Source: Streptococcaceae bacterium AM104-57 (GTDB lineage Bacteria; Bacillota; Bacilli; Lactobacillales; Streptococcaceae). From it: a DNA stretch of 64,000 bases. This document shows, in pieces, positions 21,056-31,440 of this stretch (the first letter of the stretch is position 1; each line of letters starts with the position of its first letter). The notes beneath the pieces were generated by a model. That model was given only the letters and a program-made list of their open reading frames with translations. It was not told the DNA's origin and searched no databases. A program made the translations under genes and the position numbers. Location of the stretch: assembly GCA_027659245.1 (NCBI GenBank), contig JAQDPW010000010.1, positions 1 to 64,000 on the forward strand, read 5' to 3'.

Positions 21056-21637
21056 CTTTGCAGTCTTAGTCTAATTGCTTGTAGTTATTCAGAAAAGACC
21101 AATGAAGTAAAGATAGAAGCCTCTTCTAGTGTTCAGGAAGCTTCAAGTCAAGAGCCTAGTTCATCGCAAAAACAGACGGAGGAAACTAAAATAGTTGGAT
21201 CTGATGATTATGGATATGTGAAAATTCCTAAATCATGGGTTCATTTCAAAGAAATTGAAGGTGGAGATGACATTCAGTACTGTGATGGAACGGATGTCAA
21301 TATTGTAACTCTCAATACTTTTAAACCTGAGCAGTTTGGTATTAGTGAAAGTGAGTACGCAGCGCTAGAAACTGTTCAAATTTCAACGAGCATTTATGAA
21401 TCTAAACAGAAAAGTCAAGATTTCTCCAAGGTATGGGGGGCAAAATCAACTATCGGTGGCTATGAGGCCTACGTAGTAAACTGTATTGCTAAGAATGGTA
21501 AATATTTAATTATCTGGGTATTTAAATCAGATGATGGCAAGTTTAGATATGTTTCTCTCGAAGGTGTTCCAGAGGTATTAAAAAATCTCCTTCCAATGGT
21601 GGAAGAAAGTTGGACCAATAAAAGAGTTAACATCGTG

Positions 21638-21662
21638 AAAACAGGAGTCATTCCTGTTTTTT
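21638..21662 (+). terminator. Terminator at the end of the lipoprotein pseudogene
   Basis: AAAACAGGA, loop GTCAT, TCCTGTTTTTT. It lies inside the last codons of the open frame. Confidence 0.8.
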
Positions 21663-21764
21663 GTTTTACTTATCAAGAAATTTATAAAAAATATGTTTGA
21701 AATTAGCAAATGTTTAAAACGTAAACAAAAAAAATAAAAATCAAACAAAATACAACAAAAAACA

Positions 21765-21793
21765 TTGACAACGGTTTCATATAGTGTTATACT
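21765..21793 (+). promoter_or_regulatory. Promoter and cre site of the galactitol-type PTS operon
   Basis: TTGACA (21765-21770) and TATACT (21788-21793) are spaced by 17 bases. TGACAACGGTTTCA at 21766-21779 matches the cre consensus at 13 of 14 positions and overlaps the -35. AAACAAA-type repeats just upstream (about 21724-21760) could be DeoR-family LacR operators; this last point is only a suggestion. Confidence 0.75.
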
Positions 21794-21829
21794 TAGACCA
21801 TAAAAGTTAAAGAAAGAAGGGAGAATGTT

Positions 21830-22306
21830 ATGGGATTAGGTCATTTCTTTGACAAAGACTTAGTGTTTTGCTTAGAAGCGGATAATCAAGAGCAACTTTT
21901 CGATCAAGTTGCAACCCTATTGGAAGAAAAGAAAGTTGTTACAGAGACCTATCGATCGGCCTTGATTGAACGTGAAAAATCGTTCCCAACTGGTTTGGAT
22001 ATGGAGTTTTTAGGGAAGGATTTGCCAAATGTAGCTATCCCTCATACTGATACCATTCATAATCTAACTGAAAATGTTGTCGTGGTTCGTCTGGAAAAAC
22101 CAGTAACATTCCACAATATGATTGCCCCTGATAAGGAAGTAGAAGTTTCATTGTTGTTCTTTATCATCAACAATTCAAGTTCAAGTCAAACAAATATTCT
22201 TGCACAGTTGATGGACTTCTTTACAGGCAATGGTCATCTTGAAGCGTTATCTAAGATTACGGAACCTGAAGCCTTGTTCCAATATATCTCAGAAGCGACT
22301 GCTTAA
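21830..22306 (+). CDS. PTS EIIA component, galactitol/galactose type
   Basis: A 158-residue EIIA of the fructose/mannitol-like fold used by galactitol-type PTS. The phosphorylated histidine is in PNVAIPHTDT, His72. It accepts phosphate from HPr and passes it to the EIIB encoded next. The RBS AAGAAGGGAG precedes the ATG; an overlapping ATG four bases upstream is closed at once. In S. gordonii a similar EIIABC next to lac genes takes up galactose, so galactose is the likely substrate. Confidence 0.9.
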   Translation: MGLGHFFDKDLVFCLEADNQEQLFDQVATLLEEKKVVTETYRSALIEREKSFPTGLDMEFLGKDLPNVAIPHTDTIHNLTENVVVVRLEKPVTFHNMIAPDKEVEVSLLFFIINNSSSSQTNILAQLMDFFTGNGHLEALSKITEPEALFQYISEATA

Positions 22307-22345
22307 TTTGTTAATAATTTTTATATAAAAACGGAGGAAATCCAA

Positions 22346-22651
22346 ATGATTAAAATTCTTGCTGCTTGTGGTGCAGGTGTTAACTCAAGCCACCAAATTA
22401 AAAGTGCTCTTGAAGAAGAACTTTCTAACCGTGGGTACGATGTTCAATGTGATGCCGTTATGGTAAAAGATGTCAATGAAGACTTGATTAAAGGTTATGA
22501 TATCTTTACACCAATCGCTGCTACTGATTTAGGTTTTGAACCAGGTATTCCAGTTGTTGAAGCAGGACCAATCTTGTTCCGTATTCCAGCTATGAGCGCT
22601 CCAGTATATGACAATATTGAAGCAGCTATCAAAGAACATGGTCTAAGCTAA
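22346..22651 (+). CDS. PTS EIIB component, galactitol/galactose type
   Basis: A 101-residue EIIB with the phosphocysteine loop ILAACGAGVNSS, Cys8, near the N-terminus. It phosphorylates the sugar as it enters through the EIIC encoded 45 bases downstream. It has its own RBS (GGAGG). Confidence 0.92.
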   Translation: MIKILAACGAGVNSSHQIKSALEEELSNRGYDVQCDAVMVKDVNEDLIKGYDIFTPIAATDLGFEPGIPVVEAGPILFRIPAMSAPVYDNIEAAIKEHGLS

Positions 22652-22695
22652 TTATTAATTTGTAAATATTCCATAAAAATAAAGGGAGGAACATT

Positions 22696-24171
22696 ATGGA
22701 TGTCATTATCGAACTAGCCAATAAGCTGTTCAAACCTATCTTGGAAATGGGTGGACCGATCATCATGCTGATCATTTTGACAGTATTGGCTCTACTTTTT
22801 GGAGTGAAATTCTCCAAAGCGCTTGAAGGTGGTATTAAACTTGCCATCGCTCTTACAGGTATCGGTGCGATCATCGGAATGCTTAACGGAGCTTTCTCAG
22901 CTTCTCTTGCAAAATTCGTTGAAAATACTGGTATTCAATTGAACATCACCGACGTTGGTTGGGCACCACTTGCTACAATCACTTGGGGTTCTGCCTGGAC
23001 ACTTTACTTCTTGCTTGTGATGTTGATTGTCAACATTGTAATGCTTGCAATGAAGAAAACTGATACACTTGACGTCGATATCTTTGATATCTGGCACTTG
23101 TCTATCACAGGTCTTTTGATTAAATGGTACGCTGACAACAATGGAGTTAGCCAGGGAGTTTCACTCTTCATCGCGACTGCAGCAGTTGTTCTTGTTGGGG
23201 TTCTTAAAATCATCAACTCTGACTTGATGAAACCAACATTTGATGATCTTCTTAACGCACCAAGTTCATCACCAATGACTTCAACTCACATGAACTACAT
23301 GATGAACCCTGTTATCATGGTTTTGGATAAGATTTTTGATAAATTCTTCCCAGGTCTTGATAAATACGACTTTGACGCTGCTAAATTGAACAAGAGAATC
23401 GGTTTCTGGGGATCTAAATTCTTCATCGGTTTCATCCTTGGTATCGTTATCGGTTTGATGGGAACTCCACATCCAGTTGCTGGCGTTGAAGGTGCTGAAA
23501 AATGGGAACTTGTTATTAAAGGTTGGTTGTCACTTGGTTTGACTGCCGGTGTCTGCTTGGAGCTCTTCTCATTGATCGGTTCATGGTTCATCGCAGCCGT
23601 AGAACCACTTTCACAAGGTATTACTAACGTTGCTACTAAACGTCTTCAAGGACGTAAATTTAACATCGGTCTTGACTGGCCATTCGTAGCTGGTCGTGCT
23701 GAAATTTGGGCTTGTGCCAACGTACTTGCACCAATCATGTTGGTTGAAGCAGTGCTTCTTTCAAATGTCGGAAATGGTATCTTGCCACTTGCTGGTATCA
23801 TCGCAATGGGTGTAACCCCAGCTCTCTTGGTAGTTACTCGTGGTAAATTGCTTCGTATGATTATCTTCGGAACACTCTTGTTGCCACTCTTCCTTCTTTC
23901 AGGAACACTTATCGCACCATTTGCAACAGAACTTGCTAAAGGTGTAGGTGCCTTCCCAGAAGGTGTAAGCCAAACTCAGCTCATTACTCACTCAACACTT
24001 GAAGGACCAATCGAAAAACTTCTTGGTTGGACAATTGGTAACACTACAACAGGTGATATCAAAGCAATCCTTGGTGCTGTAGTATTCCTTGCTTTCTATA
24101 TCGGTATCTTTGCTTGGTACAGAAAACAAATGATTAAACGTAATGAAGAATATGCAGCAAATGCAAAATAA
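22696..24171 (+). CDS. PTS EIIC permease, galactitol/galactose type
   Basis: A 491-residue membrane protein of the SgaT/UlaA-GatC-type EIIC family with about ten hydrophobic segments. Visible parts include the first helix IIMLIILTVLALLFG, the central loop HMNYMMNPVIMVLDKIFDKF and the conserved CLELFSLIGSWFIAAVEPLSQG. It would import galactose (inferred) and deliver galactose-6-phosphate to LacAB. A terminator-like hairpin follows, so lacX and the lac genes may be expressed at a lower level from this promoter. Confidence 0.92.
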   Translation: MDVIIELANKLFKPILEMGGPIIMLIILTVLALLFGVKFSKALEGGIKLAIALTGIGAIIGMLNGAFSASLAKFVENTGIQLNITDVGWAPLATITWGSAWTLYFLLVMLIVNIVMLAMKKTDTLDVDIFDIWHLSITGLLIKWYADNNGVSQGVSLFIATAAVVLVGVLKIINSDLMKPTFDDLLNAPSSSPMTSTHMNYMMNPVIMVLDKIFDKFFPGLDKYDFDAAKLNKRIGFWGSKFFIGFILGIVIGLMGTPHPVAGVEGAEKWELVIKGWLSLGLTAGVCLELFSLIGSWFIAAVEPLSQGITNVATKRLQGRKFNIGLDWPFVAGRAEIWACANVLAPIMLVEAVLLSNVGNGILPLAGIIAMGVTPALLVVTRGKLLRMIIFGTLLLPLFLLSGTLIAPFATELAKGVGAFPEGVSQTQLITHSTLEGPIEKLLGWTIGNTTTGDIKAILGAVVFLAFYIGIFAWYRKQMIKRNEEYAANAK

Positions 24172-24196
24172 TTCGCTCCTAAAAATGTAAATTGTA

Positions 24197-24246
24197 AAAA
24201 CTAGGTTGTCAGTTTCCAAGTATGGAGTCGGCAATCTAGTTTTTTT
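24197..24246 (+). terminator. Terminator or attenuator between the PTS operon and lacX
   Basis: AAAACTAGGTTG pairs with CAATCTAGTTTT across a loop of about 22 bases and is followed by a T run. One mismatch in the stem makes partial read-through plausible. Confidence 0.65.
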
Positions 24247-24275
24247 AGGGAAAAAAATAAATGGAGGTAACCCTA

Positions 24276-25169
24276 GTGATTGAATTAAAATCAGATCAGT
24301 TAAGTGTACAGTTTCAAACTTTTGGTGGTGCACTTTCTTCGATAAAAGACAAAGATGGAATTGAATATTTGTGGCAAGGAGATCCAACTTACTGGAGTGG
24401 ACAAGCACCTGTTCTATTTCCAATTTGTGGATCCGTTAGAAATGATACTGTCTTGTATGATCAAGAAGATGGTAGTCAAGTAAAAGGTAAAATTCCACGT
24501 CATGGTTTGGTTCGAAAAAAAGAATTTGAATTAGTAGAACAAACAGAGAACTCTGTTACCTTTTTGATCGAAGATGATCAAGAAATGTATGAGAATTATC
24601 CCTATCATTTTCGCTTAGAAATAACTTATACTGTTACTGGAAAGACTATTCGAACACAGTATCAAGTTACCAATAAGGAAACAGATAAGAAAATGCCATA
24701 TTTTATTGGTGGACATCCAGGCTTTAACTGTCCTTTATTTGATGATGAAACCTATGAAGATTATTATCTTGAATTTGAAAAAGCTGAAACATGTACAGTT
24801 CCGAAACCATTCCCAGAAACTGGAATGTTAGATTTTCAAGATAGAAGTGGCTGGCTAAAGGATCAAAAGGAATTAGATCTAAATTATGATTTCTTTAGCT
24901 ATGATGCTGTGACTTTAGATGAGTTAGCATCTCGCTCTGTTTCCTTACGGTCACGTAAGCATGATAAGGGGTTGAAACTAGATTTTAAAGAGTTTCCAAA
25001 CCTTATCGTCTGGTCAACTCTAAATAAAGGTCCCTTCCTTGCTTTGGAACCTTGGTCAGGTTTATCAACATCACTCGAAGAGGGTGATCATCTAGAAGAT
25101 AAGAAGAATGTTCGAATCTTAAATCCAGGTCAAAGTGATCAAATTGGTTTTGATATAGAAATTTTCTAA
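24276..25169 (+). CDS. lacX: LacX, aldose 1-epimerase family
   Basis: A galactose-mutarotase-like protein of about 297 residues of the LacX group, found with lac operons of lactic streptococci. It has LWQGDPTYWSGQAPVLFPICG near 40 and FIGGHPGFNCP near 155, and the fold is all beta. It may interconvert anomers of the incoming sugar or sugar phosphate. I place the start at the GTG at 24276, because GGAGGT at 24263-24268 is well spaced for it and because homologues begin near this ELK. The ATG at 24261 would overlap the RBS itself. Confidence 0.88.
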   Translation: MIELKSDQLSVQFQTFGGALSSIKDKDGIEYLWQGDPTYWSGQAPVLFPICGSVRNDTVLYDQEDGSQVKGKIPRHGLVRKKEFELVEQTENSVTFLIEDDQEMYENYPYHFRLEITYTVTGKTIRTQYQVTNKETDKKMPYFIGGHPGFNCPLFDDETYEDYYLEFEKAETCTVPKPFPETGMLDFQDRSGWLKDQKELDLNYDFFSYDAVTLDELASRSVSLRSRKHDKGLKLDFKEFPNLIVWSTLNKGPFLALEPWSGLSTSLEEGDHLEDKKNVRILNPGQSDQIGFDIEIF

Positions 25170-25196
25170 AAAATAAACAAAAACAAACATAAAGTG

Positions 25197-25225
25197 TTGA
25201 TTTTTTTAAACAATAGTAGTATATT
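25197..25225 (+). promoter_or_regulatory. Promoter upstream of lacA
   Basis: TTGATT (25197-25202) and TATATT (25220-25225) are spaced by 17 bases. A leader of about 190 bases follows before lacA. AAACAAAAACAAACAT just upstream and TGTGTTTGTTTTGAC just downstream resemble LacR operator half-sites, which is an inference. Confidence 0.6.
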
Positions 25226-25425
25226 ATGTTTAGAAAGAACAATTTGTGTTTGTTTTGACAAGTTATTCTTCCAATTTCTCCAAGGAGAAGTTACTAAGAG
25301 TGAATAGATGATTCATTCTTAATCTAAAATAGTCAACAAAACTACTAGTAACTATTTGGTGATGGTCATTTTCTTTCCAGAACCAAAAATTTTTACTGGT
25401 CTATTATAAAAAAGGAGTATACAAT

Positions 25426-25851
25426 ATGTCTATTGTTATTGGTGCAGATGCTGCAGGTTTGAGATTGAAAGAAGTCGTTAAAGATTTCTTGGAAAAAGAA
25501 AACTTCCACGTTGTGGATGTTACAGTTGAAGGTCAAGACTTCGTTGATGTAACTCTTGCAGTTGCTGCAGAAGTAAACAAAGAAGAACAAAACCTTGGTA
25601 TTGTCATTGATGCTTATGGTGCAGGTCCATTTATGGTTGCAACTAAAATCAAAGGAATGGTTGCTGCAGAAGTATCTGACGAACGTTCAGCTTATATGAC
25701 TCGTGGTCACAACAACTCACGTATGATTACTATGGGTGCTCAACTTGTTGGTGACGAATTGGCTAAGAACATCGCTAAAGGCTTTGTAAATGGTAAGTAT
25801 GACGGCGGTCGTCACCAAATCAGGGTCGACATGTTGAACAAAATGTGCTAA
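25426..25851 (+). CDS. lacA: Galactose-6-phosphate isomerase subunit LacA
   Basis: A 141-residue RpiB/LacA/LacB-family protein. With LacB it isomerises galactose-6-phosphate to tagatose-6-phosphate. The N-terminus [20 protein letters not shown] and the loop [16 protein letters not shown] are typical of LacA. LacB carries the catalytic cysteine. It is the first gene of lacABCD, with GGAGT as RBS. Confidence 0.97.
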   Translation: MSIVIGADAAGLRLKEVVKDFLEKENFHVVDVTVEGQDFVDVTLAVAAEVNKEEQNLGIVIDAYGAGPFMVATKIKGMVAAEVSDERSAYMTRGHNNSRMITMGAQLVGDELAKNIAKGFVNGKYDGGRHQIRVDMLNKMC

Positions 25852-25881
25852 TTTTTATATTGAAAGAAAGGTAAGATAAAA

Positions 25882-26397
25882 ATGAGAATTGCAATTGGAT
25901 GTGACCACATCGTAACAAATGAAAAAATGGCGGTTTCAGAATTTTTGAAATCAAAAGGACATGAAGTCATCGACTTTGGTACTTATGACCACGCTCGTAC
26001 ACACTACCCAATCTTTGGTAAAAAAGTTGGTGAAGCAGTAGTTAGTGGCCAAGCTGATCTTGGTGTATGTATCTGTGGTACTGGTGTAGGTATCAATAAC
26101 GCTGTTAACAAGGTTCCAGGTGTTCGTTCTGCTTTGGTTCGCGATATGACAACAGCTTTATATGCAAAAGAACAATTGAATGCCAACGTAATCGGATTTG
26201 GTGGTAAAATCACTGGTGAGTTGCTCATGTGCGATATCATTGAAGCTTTCATCAACGCTGAGTACAAACCATCTGAAGAAAATAAAAAATTGATCGCTAA
26301 AATTCAACATGTTGAAACTCATAACGATCATCAAACTGATGCCAACTTCTTTACAGAATTCCTTGAAAAATGGGATCGCGGTGAATACCACGACTAA
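25882..26397 (+). CDS. lacB: Galactose-6-phosphate isomerase subunit LacB
   Basis: The 171-residue partner of LacA. It has the RpiB-like N-terminus [20 protein letters not shown] and the active-site loop [19 protein letters not shown] near residue 70, with the Cys that acts as base. Thirty bases separate it from lacA and ten from lacC. Confidence 0.97.
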   Translation: MRIAIGCDHIVTNEKMAVSEFLKSKGHEVIDFGTYDHARTHYPIFGKKVGEAVVSGQADLGVCICGTGVGINNAVNKVPGVRSALVRDMTTALYAKEQLNANVIGFGGKITGELLMCDIIEAFINAEYKPSEENKKLIAKIQHVETHNDHQTDANFFTEFLEKWDRGEYHD

Positions 26398-26407
26398 GAG
26401 GTGACTC

Positions 26408-27337
26408 ATGATTTTAACAGTCACAATGAACCCATCCATTGATATTTCCTATCCTTTGGATGAATTAAAAATTGACACTGTCAACCGTGTTGTCGATGTT
26501 ACGAAAACGGCTGGTGGTAAAGGTTTAAATGTTACACGTGTTCTATCAGAATTTGGTGATTCTGTAGTCGCAACTGGACTTGTTGGTGGTAAACTAGGTG
26601 ATTTTCTAGTTGAAAATATTGATGATCAAGTTTCGAAACGTTTCTTTTCTATCCAAGGGGAAACTCGTAACTGTATCGCAATTCTACATGGAGAAAATCA
26701 AACAGAAATCCTAGAAAAAGGTCCTGAAGTTCAAGAAAAAGAAGGACAAGATTTCTTGGCTCATTTCAAAGAACTTTTAGAAACTGTAGAGGTAGTAGCC
26801 ATTTCAGGTAGTCTACCAGCAGGACTTCCAGTTGATTACTATGCTAGTTTAGTTGAACTTGCGAATCATGCTGGTAAACCTGTTGTCTTGGACTGTTCAG
26901 GAGCTGCACTTCAGGCGGTTCTTGAATCTCCACATAAACCAACAGTCATCAAACCAAATAATGAAGAATTATCTCAACTTTTAGGAAGAGAAATTTCTAA
27001 AGACTTGGATGAATTAAAAGAAGTTCTTCAAGAACCACTATTTGATGGAATCGAGTGGATTATCGTTTCCTTAGGTGCTAACGGAGCATTCGCTAAACAC
27101 GGTAACACTTTCTACAAAGTAGATATTCCAAGAATTCATGTAGTAAATCCAGTTGGTTCAGGCGATTCTACAGTGGCAGGTATTGCTTCAGGATTGTTCC
27201 ATAAAGAATCTGATCAAGAACTGTTGATCAAGGCAAATGTCCTTGGTATGCTTAATGCTCAAGAAAAAATGACCGGTCATGTCAATATGGCTAACTATCA
27301 AGGTCTATATGACCAATTAATTGTAAAAGAGGTATAA
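26408..27337 (+). CDS. lacC: Tagatose-6-phosphate kinase
   Basis: A 309-residue PfkB-family kinase that makes tagatose-1,6-bisphosphate. It has the N-terminal [15 protein letters not shown], the [15 protein letters not shown] motif near 38 and the C-terminal [16 protein letters not shown] near 250, which includes the catalytic Asp. The next gene starts one base after its stop codon. Confidence 0.97.
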   Translation: MILTVTMNPSIDISYPLDELKIDTVNRVVDVTKTAGGKGLNVTRVLSEFGDSVVATGLVGGKLGDFLVENIDDQVSKRFFSIQGETRNCIAILHGENQTEILEKGPEVQEKEGQDFLAHFKELLETVEVVAISGSLPAGLPVDYYASLVELANHAGKPVVLDCSGAALQAVLESPHKPTVIKPNNEELSQLLGREISKDLDELKEVLQEPLFDGIEWIIVSLGANGAFAKHGNTFYKVDIPRIHVVNPVGSGDSTVAGIASGLFHKESDQELLIKANVLGMLNAQEKMTGHVNMANYQGLYDQLIVKEV

Positions 27338-27338
27338 A

Positions 27339-28319
27339 ATGGTTTTAACAGAAAATAAACTTGCTTGTATGCAAAAACTCTCTGATGAGAATGGTATCAT
27401 CTCAGCTCTTGCTTTTGACCAACGTGGTGCTTTGAAACGCCTCATGGCTCAATACCAAACAGAAGAGCCAACAGTAGCTCAAATGGAAGAACTCAAAGTC
27501 TTGGTAGCAGATGAATTGACAAAATACGCTTCATCAATGCTTCTTGACCCTGAGTACGGACTTCCAGCGACTAAAGCTCTTGATCCAAATGCAGGTCTTC
27601 TCCTTGCTTATGAAAAAACTGGATATGATACTACAAGCACTAAACGTTTGCCAGACTGCTTGGATGTTTGGTCTGCAAAACGTATTAAGGAACAAGGAGC
27701 AGATGCTGTTAAGTTCTTGCTTTACTATGATGTAGACAGCTCTGATGAACTCAATCAACAAAAACAAGCCTACATCGAACGTATCGGTTCTGAGTGTGTG
27801 GCAGAAGATATTCCATTCTTCCTTGAAATTCTTGCTTACGATGAAAAAATTGCTGATGCAGGTTCTGCAGAATACGCAAAAGTAAAACCACACAAAGTTA
27901 TCGGTGCCATGAAAGTCTTCTCAGACCCACGCTTCAACATCGATGTCTTGAAAGTAGAAGTTCCAGTTAACGTGAAATACGTTGAAGGCTTTGGTGATGG
28001 AGAAATCGTTCATACACGTGAAGAAGCAGCTGCTTTCTTCAAAGCTCAAGATGAAGCAACTAACCTTCCATACATCTACTTGAGTGCAGGTGTATCCGCT
28101 AAACTCTTCCAAGAAACTCTTGTCTTTGCCCACGAATCAGGCGCAAACTTCAACGGAGTTCTTTGTGGACGTGCAACATGGGCTGGATCAGTTGAAGCTT
28201 ACATCAAAGATGGTGAAGCAGCAGCTCGTGAATGGTTGCGTACAACAGGATTTGAAAACATTGACGAACTTAATAAGGTTCTTCAAACAACAGCTACTTC
28301 ATGGACTGAACGTGTGTAA
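27339..28319 (+). CDS. lacD: Tagatose-1,6-bisphosphate aldolase
   Basis: A class I aldolase of 326 residues that splits tagatose-1,6-bisphosphate to dihydroxyacetone phosphate and glyceraldehyde-3-phosphate. It has [18 protein letters not shown] near 23, [10 protein letters not shown] with the Schiff-base lysine near 125, and [14 protein letters not shown] near 270. In S. pyogenes a LacD paralogue also regulates virulence genes; nothing here shows such a role. Confidence 0.97.
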   Translation: MVLTENKLACMQKLSDENGIISALAFDQRGALKRLMAQYQTEEPTVAQMEELKVLVADELTKYASSMLLDPEYGLPATKALDPNAGLLLAYEKTGYDTTSTKRLPDCLDVWSAKRIKEQGADAVKFLLYYDVDSSDELNQQKQAYIERIGSECVAEDIPFFLEILAYDEKIADAGSAEYAKVKPHKVIGAMKVFSDPRFNIDVLKVEVPVNVKYVEGFGDGEIVHTREEAAAFFKAQDEATNLPYIYLSAGVSAKLFQETLVFAHESGANFNGVLCGRATWAGSVEAYIKDGEAAAREWLRTTGFENIDELNKVLQTTATSWTERV

Positions 28320-28381
28320 ACTTCCCCCTTTATGTCCAAAAACCTAGTAAAAAAACTTTAAAACATTTTAAAAAAGTTGTA

Positions 28382-28418
28382 TGTAAAGGTTTACAAAATA
28401 AAAATCTTGTGCTATACT
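28382..28418 (+). promoter_or_regulatory. lacTFEG promoter with a palindromic cre site
   Basis: TTTACA (28390-28395) and TATACT (28413-28418) are spaced by 17 bases. TGTAAAGGTTTACA at 28382-28395 fits cre except one centre base and overlaps the -35, so CcpA would compete with RNA polymerase. Confidence 0.75.
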
Positions 28419-28440
28419 TAAGTTACAAGTTAATACAAAG

Positions 28441-28520
28441 TGAGTGTTACTAAGTAATATTAGGCATGATCACAGATGACTCAGAGCTATATTTTCTGAA
28501 CTCATTTGTGGTCATTTTTT
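28441..28520 (+). promoter_or_regulatory. RAT antiterminator site and overlapping terminator in the lacT leader
   Basis: GAGTGTTACTAAGTAATATT with the following AGGCATGATC fits the ribonucleic antiterminator bound by BglG/LicT proteins (28441-28470). It overlaps the left arm of a terminator: GATCACAGATGACTCAGA pairs with TCTGAACTCATTTGTGGTC, then TTTTTT (28515-28520). LacT bound to the RAT should prevent the terminator from forming and allow expression of lacTFEG. Confidence 0.85.
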
Positions 28521-28559
28521 ATGCTCACAAAACTTAAATAATAGGGCAAGGAGGTTGCC

Positions 28560-29396
28560 ATGTATCGGATATTAAATCCAATGAATAACAATGTTTCTCT
28601 CGTGCGGAATAGCAAAGGAGAGGAGTTAATCGTAATTGGTAAGGGTATTTCATTCGGTAAGAAGAAGGGAGATTTGATTTCTGAGGATCAGGTTGAAAAA
28701 GTTTTTCGGATGAAAACAGAAGAGTCGCGAGAAAATTTTATGGCTCTTCTCAAGGATGTACCGCTTGATTTTATTACGGTCACTTATGAGATTATTGATA
28801 ATCTTTCTAAAAAATATCAATATCCTGTCCAAGAGTATCTATACGTCACTCTGACAGACCATATCTATTGTTCTTATCAGGCTATTAGCCAAGGACGCTA
28901 TAAAGATAGTAACTTGCCTGACATTTCTGCCAAATATCCTATCGCTTTTCAAATTGCACAAGAAGCTTTTGAAATTTATCGTCAAAAACTGACAGAAAAT
29001 TTTCCTAAAGACGAAATCAATCGTATCGCTTATCATTTCATAAACGCCGAAGGTGAGAATGAAGTCGAAGTTGTTGAGTCAATTGATAAGAGAAAGGAAA
29101 TTTTAAAGAGGGTCGAAAGCGTTTTGAAGAGTTATAAAATCCAGCGAACACCTGAAAATAATAATTTCTATGACCGCTTTATGATTCATCTAAATTATTT
29201 TTTGGATTATCTGGATCGTAGTCGCGATGATAATCAATCCTTGCTCGATATGGAAGAACATATAAAGAATACCTATCCAGAAGCATTCGAGATTGGTAGT
29301 AAAATTTATGAGGTCATTGCTCAGGAAACTGGTCTTGACCTCTACAAGAGTGAACGAGTTTATCTTGTTCTACACATCCAACGTTTATTGTCATAA
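28560..29396 (+). CDS. lacT: Transcription antiterminator LacT (BglG/LicT family)
   Basis: A 278-residue RNA-binding antiterminator: CAT domain (about 1-55, with MNNNVSLVRNSKGEELIVIGKGISFGKK region) and two PRD domains (about 65-170 and 175-278) whose histidines are controlled by PTS phosphorylation, likely through LacE/LacF and HPr. It probably acts on the RAT site in its own leader. The RBS AAGGAGG precedes the ATG. An autoregulated, lactose-inducible loop is inferred. Confidence 0.95.
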   Translation: MYRILNPMNNNVSLVRNSKGEELIVIGKGISFGKKKGDLISEDQVEKVFRMKTEESRENFMALLKDVPLDFITVTYEIIDNLSKKYQYPVQEYLYVTLTDHIYCSYQAISQGRYKDSNLPDISAKYPIAFQIAQEAFEIYRQKLTENFPKDEINRIAYHFINAEGENEVEVVESIDKRKEILKRVESVLKSYKIQRTPENNNFYDRFMIHLNYFLDYLDRSRDDNQSLLDMEEHIKNTYPEAFEIGSKIYEVIAQETGLDLYKSERVYLVLHIQRLLS

Positions 29397-29431
29397 CGCT
29401 TTAATAAAAAATATATAAGGAGAAATCTATC

Positions 29432-29749
29432 ATGAATAGAGAAGAAGTAACATTGTTAGGTTTTGAGATTGTTGCCTATGCTGGCGATGCTCGTTCAAAA
29501 CTATTGGAAGCTTTGAAGGCTGCTGAAGCTGGTGATTTTGCGAAAGCGGATAGCTTAGTTGAGGAAGCTGGTAGCTGTATCGCTGAAGCACACCACGCGC
29601 AAACTAGTCTTTTAACCAAGGAAGCTGCTGGTGACGATTTGGCTTATAGCGTGACCATGATGCATGGCCAAGATCACCTGATGACAACTATCTTGCTAAA
29701 AGATTTGATGCACCATTTAATTGAACTTTATAAAAGAGGAGCTAAATAA
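29432..29749 (+). CDS. lacF: PTS lactose-specific EIIA component
   Basis: A 105-residue all-helical EIIA of the lactose/chitobiose type. The conserved active-site histidine is His78 in [11 protein letters not shown]. It forms a trimer and passes phosphate from HPr to LacE. The lacE start codon overlaps the last base of its stop. Confidence 0.97.
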   Translation: MNREEVTLLGFEIVAYAGDARSKLLEALKAAEAGDFAKADSLVEEAGSCIAEAHHAQTSLLTKEAAGDDLAYSVTMMHGQDHLMTTILLKDLMHHLIELYKRGAK

Positions 29750-31440
29750 TGAATAAGTTAATTGCCTTTATCGAGAAAGGGAAGCCTTTCTTTGAAAAAC
29801 TATCTCGAAATATCTATCTTCGTGCTATTCGTGATGGATTTATCGCTGGAATGCCAGTCATTCTCTTCTCAAGTATTTTTATCTTGATTGCTTTTGTTCC
29901 AAACTCTTGGGGCTTTAAATGGTCTGATGAAGTAGTAGCACTTTTGATGAAACCTTACAGCTACTCTATGGGGATTCTAGCAGTCTTGGTAGCTGGTACC
30001 ACTGCTAAATCTTTAACAGACTCCGTCAATCGTAGTATGGAGAAAACCAACCAAATCAACTATATGTCAACGCTATTGGCGGCTATTGTTGGTTTGCTGA
30101 TGTTAGCAGCTGATCCTATTGAAAATGGTCTAGCTACTGGATTCTTGGGGACAAAAGGTTTGCTTTCAGCCTTCCTTGCTGCCTTTGTTACTGTAGCCAT
30201 CTATAAGGTTTGTGTGAAGAACAACGTCACTATTCGTATGCCTGACGAAGTTCCACCAAATATCTCACAAGTCTTTAAAGATGTGATTCCATTCACTCTA
30301 TCTGTTGTTTCTCTTTATGCTCTTGATTTACTAGCTCGTCATTTTGTTGGTGCAAGCGTAGCTGAATCAATCGGTAAATTCTTTGCACCATTATTCTCTG
30401 CTGCTGATGGCTATCTTGGTATTACCATTATCTTTGGTGCCTTTGCCTTCTTCTGGTTTGTCGGTATTCACGGCCCTTCTATCGTTGAGCCTGCAATTGC
30501 TGCTATTACATATGCCAATGCTGAAGTAAATATGAACCTTCTTCAACAAGGTATGCACGCTGACAAGATCCTTACATCTGGTACACAAATGTTTATCGTC
30601 ACTATGGGTGGTACAGGAGCAACTCTTGTGGTTCCATTCATGTTTATGTGGATGTGTAAGTCTAAGCGTAATCGTGCCATCGGACGTGCTTCAGTAGTTC
30701 CAACCTTCTTCGGTGTAAATGAACCAATCTTGTTTGGTGCACCACTAGTATTGAATCCAATCTTCTTCATTCCATTTATCTTCGCACCTATTGCAAACGT
30801 ATGGATCTTTAAGTTCTTTATCGAAACTCTTGGCATGAACTCATTTACTGCCAACCTTCCATGGACTACACCAGGACCTCTTGGTATTGTTCTTGGTACA
30901 AACTTCCAGTTCTTATCATTCGCTCTTGCAGCATTATTAATTGTAGTAGATATTGTTATCTACTATCCATTCCTCAAGGTTTATGATGAACAAATTCTTG
31001 AAGAAGAACGTTCAGGTAAAGCTAATGATGAATTAAAAGAAAAAGTAGCCGCAAACTTCAATACTGCTAAAGCTGATGCTATCCTTGAAAAAGCTGGAGT
31101 AGAATCAGCACAAAATACAATTACAGAAGAAACCAACGTACTCGTTCTCTGTGCAGGTGGTGGAACAAGTGGACTTCTTGCCAATGCTTTGAATAAAGCC
31201 GCTGCAGAATACAATGTTCCTGTGAAGGCCGCTGCTGGTAGTTACGGTGCTCACCGTGAAATGTTGCCAGAATTTGACCTTGTTATCCTTGCTCCTCAAG
31301 TAGCTTCAAACTATGAGGACATGAAGGCTGAAACAGATAAACTTGGAATCAAATTGGCTAAGACTGAAGGAGCTCAATACATCAAGTTGACTCGTGATGG
31401 ACAAGGTGCTCTAGCTTTTGTTCAAGCGCAATTCGATTAA
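29749..31440 (+). CDS. lacE: PTS lactose-specific EIICB component
   Basis: A 563-residue fusion of a membrane EIIC (about 1-430, many hydrophobic segments, with [20 protein letters not shown]) and a cytoplasmic EIIB (about 460-563) whose phosphocysteine is Cys468 in [18 protein letters not shown]. It imports lactose as lactose-6-phosphate, which LacG then cleaves. The length is normal for the family. Confidence 0.97.
   Translation: MNKLIAFIEKGKPFFEKLSRNIYLRAIRDGFIAGMPVILFSSIFILIAFVPNSWGFKWSDEVVALLMKPYSYSMGILAVLVAGTTAKSLTDSVNRSMEKTNQINYMSTLLAAIVGLLMLAADPIENGLATGFLGTKGLLSAFLAAFVTVAIYKVCVKNNVTIRMPDEVPPNISQVFKDVIPFTLSVVSLYALDLLARHFVGASVAESIGKFFAPLFSAADGYLGITIIFGAFAFFWFVGIHGPSIVEPAIAAITYANAEVNMNLLQQGMHADKILTSGTQMFIVTMGGTGATLVVPFMFMWMCKSKRNRAIGRASVVPTFFGVNEPILFGAPLVLNPIFFIPFIFAPIANVWIFKFFIETLGMNSFTANLPWTTPGPLGIVLGTNFQFLSFALAALLIVVDIVIYYPFLKVYDEQILEEERSGKANDELKEKVAANFNTAKADAILEKAGVESAQNTITEETNVLVLCAGGGTSGLLANALNKAAAEYNVPVKAAAGSYGAHREMLPEFDLVILAPQVASNYEDMKAETDKLGIKLAKTEGAQYIKLTRDGQGALAFVQAQFD

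Larger units (their letters stand above)
20918..21700 (+). pseudogene. Lipoprotein gene disrupted by a RUP-like element
   Basis: The ATG at 20918 starts MKKIITLSTLL and then meets a TAG inside the inserted element. After the element, the same frame (from 21056) reads LCSLSLIACSYSEKTNEVK. Removing the element and one TA rebuilds a complete signal peptide with the lipobox LIAC, then a Ser/Glu-rich linker and a globular domain of about 150 residues of unknown function. There are no other in-frame stops. The frame runs through a terminator hairpin at 21638-21662, so the last 20 or so residues may be a read-through extension. Translation restarting at the GTG at 21218 would lack the signal peptide. 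Confidence 0.85.
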
